Shown here piece by piece: positions 51,876-60,403 of a DNA stretch of 64,000 nt (position 1 is its first letter; each line of letters opens with the position of its first letter). The notes beneath the pieces are model-generated. The model had not been told where the DNA came from, made no database searches, and saw only the letters and a list, made by a program, of their open reading frames with translations. The stretch covers positions 39,558 through 103,557 of the forward strand of contig JBDIWM010000002.1 of assembly GCA_039638595.1 (NCBI GenBank), read 5' to 3'. The position numbers and the translations under genes are program-made. Source of the DNA: Atribacterota bacterium. Its GTDB lineage: Bacteria; Atribacterota; Atribacteria; Atribacterales; Caldatribacteriaceae.

Positions 51876-52823
51876 ATGAGAACGGTGTTTTGGATGGGGA
51901 TACTGGGGATGTTCTTGGTGATGAGTTTCAATCCTTTGTTTGCCCTTAATCTTCCCGCAGGAGGTCAGGGTCCTTGGGGAGTAGGCATAACTCAGGATGC
52001 GCAGAACCTCATCGTGGCCAACGTCAATTCAAACGAGGTCGCTTTTATTGATATACCAAGTGGTACGGTCCTTGCACAAGTGGTTTCCGGGCAAAGCCCC
52101 AAGAATCTGGTCCTCTCCGGAGATGGAAGTATCTGTTACGTGGTCAACTCGCAATCGAATGACGTCTCGATCATTGATGTACCAAGTCGGGAAGAAGTAG
52201 GACGTATCGGGGTTACGGGTTCGCCACAAAACTTGTGCTTTACTCCCGGCGGCCAGTTCCTTCTGGTGGCAAACTGGACACCGAACAGCGTGTCCATAAT
52301 CGATGTCACCCAGAACACGGAAATTGGAAGTATTGCTACGGACCTTTCTCCATATGGTATGGCCATTCTTCCCGATGGTTCAAGAGCTCTGGTTACGAAT
52401 TACGACTCGAACAATGTGTCGGTCATTGACCTTGCTTTACGGAGGGAAGTGGGACGAATTGCCGTGGGTGAAAAGCCGTGGGATATTGCCGTTACTCCCC
52501 AGGGTGACTATGTCTTGGTTGTCAATACCAAGTCGAATAGTGTTTCCATGGTTGCCACGGGTACCCTTCAGGTGGTTCGAGAAATTCCGGTTGGCGAATG
52601 GCCCTGGTACATTGCGATTTCCCATGATGGACGTTTTGCCTATGTGACCAATAATACCAGCCGGAGCATTTCGGTGATTGATGTTGCCGCGCAAGCGGTG
52701 GTGAAAACGCTTGATTTGGGCTTCAAACCGTGGGCCATCGTCCTCTCTGGGGATGATTCCAAAGCATTCGTGGTCAATAACGATGAAGAAGTCATCACGG
52801 TTGTCGATTTGGCTACCGAATAA
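51876..52823 (+). CDS. Exported YVTN-type beta-propeller protein
   Basis: A 315-residue protein with signal peptide MRTVFWMGILGMFLVMSFNPLFA and about seven 42-residue blades, each with a phrase such as IVANVNSNEVAFIDIPSG, YVVNSQSNDVSIIDVPS, LVANWTPNSVSIIDVTQN, LVTNYDSNNVSVIDLALR, LVVNTKSNSVSMVATG, YVTNNTSRSISVIDVA and FVVNNDEEVITVVDL. This is the YVTN/surface-layer propeller repeat. It is 18 bases after the beta-helix protein gene, suggesting a shared surface assembly. No catalytic residues are seen. Confidence 0.9.
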   Translation: MRTVFWMGILGMFLVMSFNPLFALNLPAGGQGPWGVGITQDAQNLIVANVNSNEVAFIDIPSGTVLAQVVSGQSPKNLVLSGDGSICYVVNSQSNDVSIIDVPSREEVGRIGVTGSPQNLCFTPGGQFLLVANWTPNSVSIIDVTQNTEIGSIATDLSPYGMAILPDGSRALVTNYDSNNVSVIDLALRREVGRIAVGEKPWDIAVTPQGDYVLVVNTKSNSVSMVATGTLQVVREIPVGEWPWYIAISHDGRFAYVTNNTSRSISVIDVAAQAVVKTLDLGFKPWAIVLSGDDSKAFVVNNDEEVITVVDLATE

Positions 52824-52828
52824 TTTGC

Positions 52829-52868
52829 AAAAGTGGAAGGGGGGGTGTATTTTTCCCGTTCCACTTTT
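52829..52868 (+). terminator. Terminator after the propeller gene
   Basis: Arms AAAAGTGGAA (52829-52838) and TTCCACTTTT (52859-52868) enclose a G-rich/T-rich loop, and the downstream run includes TTTTG. It closes the pseudopilin operon. Confidence 0.7.
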
Positions 52869-52940
52869 GTTCTCCTCCAGTGAAGGTGATGGAACGCTTT
52901 GTTGCTCCCTGAAGTATAATCCTGTGGAGGTAATAAAACG

Positions 52941-53525
52941 ATGGTGCGGAAAGCTTCCATTTTACGTTTATCTCTTGTTCTCCTTTTCCTTCTCGTTCTC
53001 ATTCCGGTCGCCTTCCCTGGTGAATCCCAGATCACTCTTACTGGAAGAGCCTTTATCCCGGTAAGGGGAGAGTCGGGCAAAATCACCGAGCGATTTTTTG
53101 CCTTTGTCCCCGTAGAGGTCATCGACATGAGGACAGGCCAGGTGGTCACCGAAGGGGAGACGAGGGTAAGTGGACGTTACAGGGTGACGGTAAAAGAACC
53201 GGGATTGTATCTTCTGCACATCGGGGAGGGAAACCGCGTGATTCTCGATGTATCCCCAGAAGTACGGGAAGCGAAACGGTATGACTTAAGTTATGCTGGT
53301 GCCCGGTCGACGGCTCTGGTAATGGTGCTTTCTCGTCTCGCCCTGGGGAAAAAAGACCCAACCAGCGTTTTTATTTATAAAACTCCTCTCGTTTTGCGTT
53401 CGGAACGTTTTAAGGAACTGGAAAACCTGGTCCGAAAAACGCTGGCTCAAGGGGAAAACCTCTGGGAGAGCTGGGAGATCCAGGAACTGCTAGAAACCAT
53501 TGCTACGCAATTGCGGGAATCGTAG
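52941..53525 (+). CDS. Secreted protein of unknown function with carboxypeptidase-regulatory-like domain
   Basis: A 194-residue protein with a signal peptide (LRLSLVLLFLLVLIPVAFPG). Residues 30-100 look like a beta-sandwich: ITLTGRAFIPVRGESGKITERFFAFVPVEVIDMRTGQVVTEGETRVSGRYRVTVKEPGLYLLHI, like CarboxypepD_reg/Big repeats. The C-terminal half is helical (FKELENLVRKTLAQGENLWESWEIQELLETIATQL). A TATAAT lies 20 bases before the start; no good -35 accompanies it. Separate from the propeller gene by a terminator. Confidence 0.65.
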   Translation: MVRKASILRLSLVLLFLLVLIPVAFPGESQITLTGRAFIPVRGESGKITERFFAFVPVEVIDMRTGQVVTEGETRVSGRYRVTVKEPGLYLLHIGEGNRVILDVSPEVREAKRYDLSYAGARSTALVMVLSRLALGKKDPTSVFIYKTPLVLRSERFKELENLVRKTLAQGENLWESWEIQELLETIATQLRES

Positions 53526-53721
53526 TGTTTTTGCCAATTTCTACCGTTTTCCTCTAACGATAACGTGATACGTTTATGGTTGCTGAGGTTGAAAAATGGT
53601 GAAAAGAAACCACTCATCAGCACTTCGATGACACGTGCAGAGAGGCTTTGGATAATTCAAAGTAATCCGATTCATCTTGATGGGGAGGGAGAGTTGGTAT
53701 AATGAAGATAGGAAGTAGTAG

Positions 53722-54081
53722 GTGAAATCCGTGGATTTCGCAGTAAGGCGTAAGGCGTATGTAACCAAACTGGAAGAATCGGTGCAGCGAATGGTCAAAG
53801 TACTCTCCCGTTTGCCAGAAGTGGAGCGCGTTATTCTTTTTGGTTCGTATGCTCGGGGGAGAAGGGACCTTTTGACTGACCTTGATATCCTGGTGGTGAT
53901 GGATACTCGACTCGATATTCTTGCTCGAACGACTTTCATCTACGAACAACTCTTCCTACCGGTAGACTATGATGTCCTAGTTTATACCCCTTTAGAATTG
54001 GAACGGTGGAAGGAACAACCGTTTTTGAGACAGATCCTGGAAGAAGGAAAAGTGCTTTATGAGAAAAAATCCCAAAGATGA
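53722..54081 (+). CDS. MNT-family nucleotidyltransferase
   Basis: A 119-residue minimal nucleotidyltransferase with the catalytic motif GSYARGRRDLLTDLDILVV and a third Asp in VDYDVLVYTP. This is the antitoxin-like partner in MNT/HEPN pairs, where it can AMPylate the HEPN toxin. The GTG start at 53722 is near GTAGG. It overlaps the HEPN gene by 23 bases. Confidence 0.88.
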   Translation: MKSVDFAVRRKAYVTKLEESVQRMVKVLSRLPEVERVILFGSYARGRRDLLTDLDILVVMDTRLDILARTTFIYEQLFLPVDYDVLVYTPLELERWKEQPFLRQILEEGKVLYEKKSQR

Positions 54082-54472
54082 GGGTCAAAGATGGCTCGAA
54101 CAGGCCAAAGAGGACCTGAAATGGGCAAAAGAGTTGTTAGAAAGAGGTGGATATTATCTGGTTTGTTTCCTGAGCCAGCAAGTGGGAGAAAAAGCGCTTA
54201 AAGCATATCTGTATGCCCAAGGGGAAGAAATCGTCCTGGGACACTCTATTGGAAGGCTCTGTGAGGCTGCTGGAGCATATGATCCGCTTTTTCTTTCCAG
54301 GGGAAAACGATGGGTTATCCTTGATAGTTATTATATTCCTACCCGTTACCCTAACGGTCTTTTAGAGAGTATTCCTGCCCGGGTGTACACCGTAGAGGCT
54401 GCTCAAAGTGCTATTGCTTTGGCCCAGGAAGTGGTTGAAGTGGTCATTAGTCGTTGCTCCCTTTTTCGCTAA
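54059..54472 (+). CDS. HEPN-domain protein
   Basis: A 137-residue helical HEPN protein: WLEQAKEDLKWAKELLERGGYYLVCFLSQQVGEKALKAYLYAQGEE, then GHSIGRLCEAAGAYDP, and the RYP motif DSYYIPTRYPNGLL typical of the COG2250 group. The classical R-x4-6-H RNase motif of active HEPN toxins is not obvious, so toxicity is uncertain. It follows the MNT gene in an overlapping pair. Confidence 0.87.
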   Translation: MRKNPKDEGQRWLEQAKEDLKWAKELLERGGYYLVCFLSQQVGEKALKAYLYAQGEEIVLGHSIGRLCEAAGAYDPLFLSRGKRWVILDSYYIPTRYPNGLLESIPARVYTVEAAQSAIALAQEVVEVVISRCSLFR

Positions 54473-54645
54473 AGAGGGCAGTATTGGGTTTTTGATTTCT
54501 GGGTTGAGGTGTTCTCGATTGCGATTCGTAGAAACTCGGTTTTTTTCATCTTGGGAAGCGCTCGGAAGGTGAGACCACTAGTTTTACTCTGTAAAGCAGT
54601 AAGAAAACCCTTCAGCCACAGTTTGGCGAAAACCTATTCAGGAAG

Positions 54646-54678
54646 GAGCCCTTACCTTGACCGGAGTAAGGGCTTTTT
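54646..54678 (+). terminator. Intrinsic terminator downstream of the MNT/HEPN pair
   Basis: Arms AGCCCTTAC (54646-54654) and GTAAGGGCT (54666-54674) followed by TTTT on the + strand. It lies 170 bases after the HEPN gene and just before the convergent tRNA. Confidence 0.65.
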
Positions 54679-54686
54679 GAGAGATC

Positions 54687-54763
54687 TGGTAGCGGGGGCT
54701 GGATTCGAACCAGCGACCTCCGGGTTATGAGCCCGACGAGCTTCCTGCCTGCTCCACCCCGCG
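54687..54763 (-). tRNA. Initiator tRNA-fMet (anticodon CAT)
   Basis: On the minus strand the gene starts CGCGGGG and ends CCCCGCT-A-CCA, so pairs 2-71 to 7-66 form while position 1 (C) faces U at 72, the unpaired end expected of an initiator. The anticodon stem has three G-C pairs (GGG/CCC) around CTCATAA. The T arm is GCTGG-TTCGAAT-CCAGC. CCA is encoded. Confidence 0.95.
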
Positions 54764-54784
54764 TCGTTTTCCAAAGCAAGGGTT

Positions 54785-54813
54785 ATCATACCACAGAGTT
54801 TTGAAAAAATCAA
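54785..54813 (-). promoter_or_regulatory. Promoter of tRNA-fMet
   Basis: On the minus strand TTGATT (54808-54813), 17-base spacer, TATGAT (54785-54790), 21 bases before the mature 5' end. Confidence 0.65.
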
Positions 54814-54944
54814 GCACAGAATATCAGAGCGTCAATCAGCTGCTTCCAATGCGTTCATGGTTTTGATGTTCTTTTTGCATTCCTGGAGTTTGATTTCGGT
54901 CTTTTACGGGCATACAATAGGCGCATCAAATTCCCTTCCGGGGA

Positions 54945-56126
54945 TCAACCTGTTCTTCTTCCTAAAATTTTCTCCTCCATGAAGGGCGAAAGGGGTTCGG
55001 ACCTCCATTCGGTGATGAGGTATCCACTTTCAAACCGGACGCCATGCACTTCCGGAATACCGAAGACGCTTACATCGATACAAACCGTCATCCCTGGTTT
55101 GAGAGGAATATCGCTGTGTGGTCCAAAGAAGGGCCCCTCCGCTTCCATGAGGCCAATGGTATGCACGAAAGGACACACCAGGTACTTTTCATAGCCGCGT
55201 TTTATCAGAAATTCTCGAGTGACGGCGTCGAGGTCTTTTCCTGATATCCCTGGTCGGAGGTTGTTCCTGGTGATGCGATAGGCTTCTTGTAGGTCCTGGA
55301 GGCACTGACTTTGAGCTTTGTTGGGATGATTCCCCACCACTGTGGTGTAACCGAAGACTCCGGCATACCCATTGGAGCGAGGGCTTAAACCGAGCATCAC
55401 GGTTTCGCCGATTTTGAGTTCTTTTTCTGAAGCTGTGGGAACCACCGCATTGGTGCGTTCACCACTTGCGATGATGGTTTGAAAGGCAAACCAGCTGGCA
55501 CCCAGCGACCGGACCTTTCCTTCTCCAATAGCGGCTACCTCCACTTCTTTTGTACCTTCCTGAACAAGCGGCTCCATGGCTTTAAAGGCTTCGGCGGCCA
55601 TGGCAAAGGCCCGGCGAATTTGCTGCACTTCCCAGGAGGATTTAGTTACCCGAAACCCTTCGTAGTCGGAGGTGAGGTCTACAAATTCAACATGGCCCAA
55701 TTCTTCGCGGAGGTGCTCATACACTGAAAGGGGCATTTTGGCGAACCCCACGGCGCCGATTCGCTCATTCCCTCTTTGTAAGCCTACCTCTTTAAAAACT
55801 TCGGCGAAAGAAGAAATCCTGGCGTTGGGATATTCTTCGCCTGGAACCATGAAAGAGGGGATATTGCGGGTCTTTTTGACGTTTGAATCGGTGTGAGCAA
55901 ACGGTTCCGATTCTGGTCCTCCCAGAATCATGGGTTCGCTACTTCGGGGGACAAAAATACAGCCACTTTCAAACTGAGGACACCATCCCGAAAGATACCA
56001 CCCGTTGGCGATGTTGAGTTCGTCGTAGTAGATAAGCAAGGCATCGAGGTTTTTCTCTTTCAGGAGTTCCTGGACTCTTCGCAATCTGGTTTCAAACTCC
56101 TTTTCTGGTAGTGCCATCGTGCTCAC
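54945..56126 (-). CDS. M24 peptidase/creatinase-fold protein lacking metal aspartates
   Basis: A 393-residue pita-bread-fold protein with an N-terminal creatinase domain (RVQELLKEKNLDALLIYYDELNIANGWYLSGW) and a C-terminal M24 domain. In aminopeptidase P the region equivalent to LGLSPRSNGYAGVFGYTTVVG carries two metal Asp ligands; here they are absent. A His is kept in FVHTIGLMEAEGP and a Glu in RFESGYLI. This resembles metal-free creatinase-like hydrolases rather than metallopeptidases. The reaction is not known. It follows the DUF296 gene directly (stop and start adjacent). Confidence 0.82.
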   Translation of the reverse strand: MSTMALPEKEFETRLRRVQELLKEKNLDALLIYYDELNIANGWYLSGWCPQFESGCIFVPRSSEPMILGGPESEPFAHTDSNVKKTRNIPSFMVPGEEYPNARISSFAEVFKEVGLQRGNERIGAVGFAKMPLSVYEHLREELGHVEFVDLTSDYEGFRVTKSSWEVQQIRRAFAMAAEAFKAMEPLVQEGTKEVEVAAIGEGKVRSLGASWFAFQTIIASGERTNAVVPTASEKELKIGETVMLGLSPRSNGYAGVFGYTTVVGNHPNKAQSQCLQDLQEAYRITRNNLRPGISGKDLDAVTREFLIKRGYEKYLVCPFVHTIGLMEAEGPFFGPHSDIPLKPGMTVCIDVSVFGIPEVHGVRFESGYLITEWRSEPLSPFMEEKILGRRTG

Positions 56127-56555
56127 CTACTTTCTGAAACGAAGTTGCTTCAAACCTTCAGGAGTCACTTCCCTTTGCATGGGAAAATCCGAGAGGACCC
56201 CTAGGGCCACTTCGCAGAGATAAAGGACCTTGTTGCCGTGCTCAAGATGCCCGCCATACGCCCCCTTAACGTCCGCGACCACCACGTGGATGTGCGGGAC
56301 ACCGTTCACGATTACCCCATTCAGTGATAGGAGTTCAAAGGGACCTTCATATTTTTCAAAATGTTCAACCGGGGGGAGGCCAGTGGTCATCACCCAGTGG
56401 AGGTGAACTTCTGAGAGCGTTCCGAATCCAGTGAGGACAACGCCGTGCCTTATTCCTTCCTTTTGAATCACCTCTTCTAGCGTTTCCAGAACATACTCTC
56501 CGGGGAAAATACTCACCAAGACTACATCCTCCATTTTTAACCGTCCATAATCCAT
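56127..56555 (-). CDS. PPC/DUF296 domain protein
   Basis: A 142-residue protein consisting of one PPC (DUF296) domain: FPGEYVLETLEEVIQKEGIRHGVVLTGFGTLSEVHLHWV, PHIHVVVADVKG, GGHLEHGNKV with the conserved GxHL metal-binding-like motif. In plants this domain occurs in AT-hook proteins, while bacterial single-domain members have no settled function. It lies directly upstream of the M24-like gene, with no gap between them, so they are one unit. Confidence 0.88.
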   Translation of the reverse strand: MDYGRLKMEDVVLVSIFPGEYVLETLEEVIQKEGIRHGVVLTGFGTLSEVHLHWVMTTGLPPVEHFEKYEGPFELLSLNGVIVNGVPHIHVVVADVKGAYGGHLEHGNKVLYLCEVALGVLSDFPMQREVTPEGLKQLRFRK

Positions 56556-56785
56556 ACTGTTATCGCCTCCTTTTTCCTATTTTTTCAGATTAGATGGGGA
56601 AAGTAAATGGTCGAAGGAGGAAACTTTCCTCTCTTTGGAGTTTGCTTTGGGTCTCAACGATTTTGTGGTTCTTTTGGCCTACGGTGTGCGCATGCCATTC
56701 TTTTGTTGTACTGTCTGGTATTCCCGAGAAAAATCAGGTTAAAAAACATGCGATGACGCTCAGGGATTCGGGTACGGCCACGTGG

Positions 56786-58015
56786 CTACATCGATTCTGG
56801 GTCGATAACCACCCCTACGAAGAGGAAAAGGCCATTTCGCTCATCACGGATGCAAAGTAGAAATGGGTGATCAAGGCGCATCACAAATGGTTCTTCAGGC
56901 GGGGCTGCTGTCAGAATAATGGTTACTGAGGTTGCGGCAGCTGCTTCGGTTCCTTCTTCGGTGATTTCCAGAACACTTTTGTGTTTCACTTCGCTTATGT
57001 AGGCGACCGGTGGAATGGGAAGCATTCCGCTAAAATTGGCATTCATTTCGTCAAAGGCATCTTGTATTCCTGCGTTTTTTAGGACTTCGTTCAGCACTGC
57101 CTCAAAGGTAATGGTGAAACGGGGTAGGTATAATTCTCCCTGTTGTTCGCTCATTCTCTGGATGATCCCTTCCAGGTCCGATACCCTCAGAGAGTGGAGC
57201 AACTCTTCCACACCATCCATCTCCCGGGGGAGGATGATGTACATGCTGAAACTTTGATCTCCATAGGGAAGCCGTATCGCCTGTAAACGGTCGTTCTCGG
57301 TATAGCGGAACTTTCCTTTTTGCCACATGGTAGGGAGATCTTTGGTTCCTCCGGAAAGTAGGAAAAATGGCAGAGGCTGGGTTTTCTGGGGATCAAAGGG
57401 ATAGAGCCACTTTCCCTTAAAGTAAATCGCGTTGAGGAGTACCAAAATGGCATCCTGAGAAATCTGATTCAGAATCCGGTCAATTTTGGAGTGCGTCGCT
57501 TGTTGTACCCACTGATTGATTTGGGCAAGCGTTGCAGGGTCGACAAAGTCGACAGTTTCTACTTTTGCTTGGTAATACCTCACAATATCGGAGAGGAAAC
57601 TCTCGTACAGGGGAATTCCTGCTCTAGCCCACAGAGAGTTAGCGGTTCTCACTTCCACCCTGCTGCTGGTCCCGTTTAACATCTTTACCAGGTTCAGATT
57701 ATTTTCTCGGATGGTTTCTGGTGGTATCCCCGAAAATCCCATGACGCTGAGCATCTCTTCTTGGGTTTTACCCCTTGCTCCGGCAGCGGCCATAGAGAGG
57801 GCCATCTCAATTCCAACTGGAGAAAGGAAAAGGTTTTCTTCTTTTTCCTCCCAGAGCTCTTGGAGGAGGAGTACTCCAAATTCGTTGATTCCTCGAACCA
57901 TTTGCTCTTCCACCGGGAGAGTAGCAAAGTTTGTCAGAAGGCTGCCCACCACACATCCACCACAGAGGAAAATGAATACCCCTCCTATCAGGATGAAAAT
58001 CACCAGTTTTTTCAT
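56786..58015 (-). CDS. Serpin (serine protease inhibitor) lipoprotein
   Basis: A 409-residue serpin. The N-terminus MKKLVIFILIGGVFIFLCGGC looks like a lipoprotein signal with Cys21 as lipidation site. Serpin landmarks: NLFLSPVGIEMALSMAAAGARGKTQEEM, ANSLWA, LLNAIYFKGKWLYPFDP, LPRFTITFEAVLNEVLKNAGI, VEITEEG-like LEITEEGTEAAAAT (the hinge of inhibitory serpins), and the C-terminal FLLCIRDERNGLFLFVG. The reactive loop follows as SVTIILTAAPPEEP, and a hydrophobic P1 residue suggests an elastase- or chymotrypsin-type target. Serpins are uncommon in bacteria but known in some thermophiles. It would sit on the envelope to block extracellular proteases. Confidence 0.93.
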   Translation of the reverse strand: MKKLVIFILIGGVFIFLCGGCVVGSLLTNFATLPVEEQMVRGINEFGVLLLQELWEEKEENLFLSPVGIEMALSMAAAGARGKTQEEMLSVMGFSGIPPETIRENNLNLVKMLNGTSSRVEVRTANSLWARAGIPLYESFLSDIVRYYQAKVETVDFVDPATLAQINQWVQQATHSKIDRILNQISQDAILVLLNAIYFKGKWLYPFDPQKTQPLPFFLLSGGTKDLPTMWQKGKFRYTENDRLQAIRLPYGDQSFSMYIILPREMDGVEELLHSLRVSDLEGIIQRMSEQQGELYLPRFTITFEAVLNEVLKNAGIQDAFDEMNANFSGMLPIPPVAYISEVKHKSVLEITEEGTEAAAATSVTIILTAAPPEEPFVMRLDHPFLLCIRDERNGLFLFVGVVIDPESM

Positions 58016-58116
58016 TGTATCCCCTTCCTTCCTGCACCGAAAGTAGAAATCTTTACTTTATAGTACGCGTCAGTGGGTTCTTTCGTTCCACAGAGGTTTT
58101 TGTCTTGGGGGTGGAA

Positions 58117-59216
58117 ATGGATGAGTCTCTTGAAGACGCAAAACTCAGATGGAGAGAACATGGTATTGTTGAAAATCCAGCCGGATGGCGACCATCGTTT
58201 ACAGAAGATATTATCGAAAGGAACCGTTGTCATTGCTGGAATGCCTCAAACCGGAAAAAACTACTGTGCATCGGTAGCTCTATGGGTGTATTCCCTCTGA
58301 AAATAAAGTTTTTCTTGATTTTGAAAACCCCTTGAATTAGATCTGTGGCAGTGGAAAACTATGAGGTGATTCGAAAAACTTTTGAGGGTTTGACGACTGA
58401 TTTCGGGGAAAAAGCGTACATGTTTCAGGGATCTTTTTACTGAGTCGTCACCGGGGTGAAAATATCTTTTGAGCTCTTTGACGTTTCAATAATTCCTCGC
58501 TTTCAAGGGAAACCCAATCTATAGGTCTATGGATATCCCCGTTTGAGGATGTTTTATGAAACGATTCCCCCCTCCTGGTGAAGCGTATCTTCAAGTTGGT
58601 GGTTTTCTAAGGGTGGCACTTGAATCCAGCGTTGCAGAGGAAAGCAAAACACTGGAAGATATTTATGCCCCTTTTTTCCAGACGGAGTAAACCGGCTTGC
58701 TGATTTACGGAAAAATGAAGTGGCGCAAGACCTCATTCTTCTGTTGTGCACTCCAGTGGGAAGCAGAGTTGATTGATAAAAGTTGTTTGTGGAACTGGGG
58801 ATGGTTCGTTTTCCGCTTAGAGAGTATACGGGTTTTCTTCGGGGAATCTGTTGCATTGAGCTCTTACGACCTTTGCATCGGGGAAAAGGTACAGGAATTC
58901 GCAAAGCACTCAAGGTTTATTTCTGCGGTTGTTGGTTATTACGATACCTGGGAGTAGTAGAGGAAGGGAAAATTTTTGAAAATGTAGTGTTTCAGAATTT
59001 GCATTTGCGTGGGCAATTGAACTACGACTAGGGAAGAAATGGGATGAAAATTAATTTTTTCCCAACGGGAAAGAAGTTTATGAGATAAAAGCTACCTTCC
59101 AGAAGATGGATTGGTGGTGGCTCTGGATGCCGGCAAAGGAATTTCGTCTTGGCCAATATCACGTTTTCCAGAAAGTACGTGGAAATGGAGGGATTTCGTA
59201 TCTTTTTCATCGCTAA
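58117..59216 (+). pseudogene. Decayed AAA+ ATPase of the COG1373/DUF4143 type
   Basis: Fragments of one gene are scattered over frames. The P-loop segment GTVVIAGMPQTGKN is near 58220; the conserved Thr/Ser is lost. DFENPLELDLW comes near 58315, and a mid portion is near 58380-58500. The C-terminal DUF4143 part includes VYFCGCWLLRYLGVVEEGKIFENVVFQNL (58910-59000) and GKEVYEIKATFQKM (about 59065-59110), ending at TAA 59214. Several stops and frameshifts fall between. These ATPases with a restriction-like C-terminus are common in anaerobes as mobile or multicopy genes. Clearly non-functional. Confidence 0.75.
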
Positions 59217-59440
59217 ACCTGGGATGACTTAGAGTTTGATTGGCAAATTCTTGGCCTTTGTTTTCTGGGGAACTGTTCTACAGGATACCAAGATATCCAG
59301 AGGCTTGGAAAATGAAAGAGTACCTGATTCAAGGCAAGCACTGGGAGTAAAACTCCGACTTCTCCATTTTCATTGCGAATCCTTCTTGACTTTCGAGGCG
59401 AAGGGAGTACACTTCTTTTTCAAAAACCGTAGGGGGGAGC

Positions 59441-60403
59441 ATGGATTTGGTTCAGTTCTATACGCCATGGAGAAAATTGGGAAAACTCAGACGATATAGT
59501 TTCCTTCTTGTCATTCTGGTGTTCCTTCCCGGATATCTTTTGGTGAGTAAGTTAGAACGGTGGTATCTCACGTTTTTTGCCTTCGGGGCTCTGGTTGTTG
59601 GGACCTGGATCGAAGGAAAAATTGGTTTTTCTCTTTCTTCTTTGGTCTGGATGTTTCTGCTGGTAGCGTTCATAGGGGGATCAGGGTGGTACGAAAGTCC
59701 CTTTCTCTTTCTCCTTCTCCTTTCTCCGGCGATGTCTCTCTTGGGGGAAAAGTTTCGTGAAGCATTCTGGATGTGTGGTGCCAGCACCATTTTCCTTGCG
59801 ATTCTTGGGGTATGGGCTCTATGGCGGGAGAATGTTTTCTGGGGATGGTACATTCTGGGTTTGGTGGCAAGTACTTGGTTTTTCTTCTTGCTTTTCCGAG
59901 AAAGACAGGGTTCGATGGTCCGGCGTCTTCTCCATCTCGAAAAACTTGCGGACCGGGATCCGCTCACGGGTCTGGGAAATAGAAGGGCTCTCCAGCGAGT
60001 AGTATCAACTCTGGTTGGAGAGGGAACTCCTTTTGTGCTTTCGATTGTGGACCTTGACTGTTTTAAAGAGTGTAATGATTTCTATGGCCATGAGAAGGGG
60101 GATGAAGTGCTGCAGCAATTCGGAACAATACTTCGTTTCTCGGTTCGCCAGAGTGACTTCGTATTTCGCTATGGTGGTGATGAGTTTATTATTCTCTTTC
60201 TGGGAGTGGCTCCGGAGGCGGTTGCGGAAGTGCTACAAAGAATCGAAAAAAGATTAGAAGAATCATTCCCTAAGGTGGGAATGTCCTGGGGGATAGCTTC
60301 CTTTCCGGAAGAAGCCAGAGACCGAACCCAAATATTCCGTTTAGCTGATGAACGGCTTTATGCCCTCAAACGAGAACGAAAAGAAGCCCGTTTTACAGAG
60401 TAG
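59441..60403 (+). CDS. Membrane-bound GGDEF diguanylate cyclase
   Basis: A 320-residue protein with about five or six membrane segments in the first 150 residues (FLLVILVFLPGYLLV, LTFFAFGALVVGTWI, LVWMFLLVAFIGGSGW, FWGWYILGLVASTWFFFLL), a short coiled linker, then GGDEF (DPLTGLGNRRALQRVVS, DLDCFKECNDFYGHEKGDEVL, FRYGGDEFIILF). The active site is complete; no clear RxxD inhibitory site is seen. It makes c-di-GMP from GTP, in contrast to the broken cyclase at 42859. GGGGGGAG precedes the ATG. Its end overlaps the convergent TPR gene by 11 bases. Confidence 0.92.
   Translation: MDLVQFYTPWRKLGKLRRYSFLLVILVFLPGYLLVSKLERWYLTFFAFGALVVGTWIEGKIGFSLSSLVWMFLLVAFIGGSGWYESPFLFLLLLSPAMSLLGEKFREAFWMCGASTIFLAILGVWALWRENVFWGWYILGLVASTWFFFLLFRERQGSMVRRLLHLEKLADRDPLTGLGNRRALQRVVSTLVGEGTPFVLSIVDLDCFKECNDFYGHEKGDEVLQQFGTILRFSVRQSDFVFRYGGDEFIILFLGVAPEAVAEVLQRIEKRLEESFPKVGMSWGIASFPEEARDRTQIFRLADERLYALKRERKEARFTE

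Noticed and set aside
56594..56860. An 88-codon + strand ORF with a hydrophobic N-terminus between DUF296 and the serpin gene
   Set aside because: Its last quarter is antisense to the serpin 3' end, the start has no convincing ribosome site, and no family is visible.
59217..59440. Possible small gene before the membrane GGDEF protein
   Set aside because: Reading frames are short and overlap the cyclase start; it looks like a further decayed remnant.
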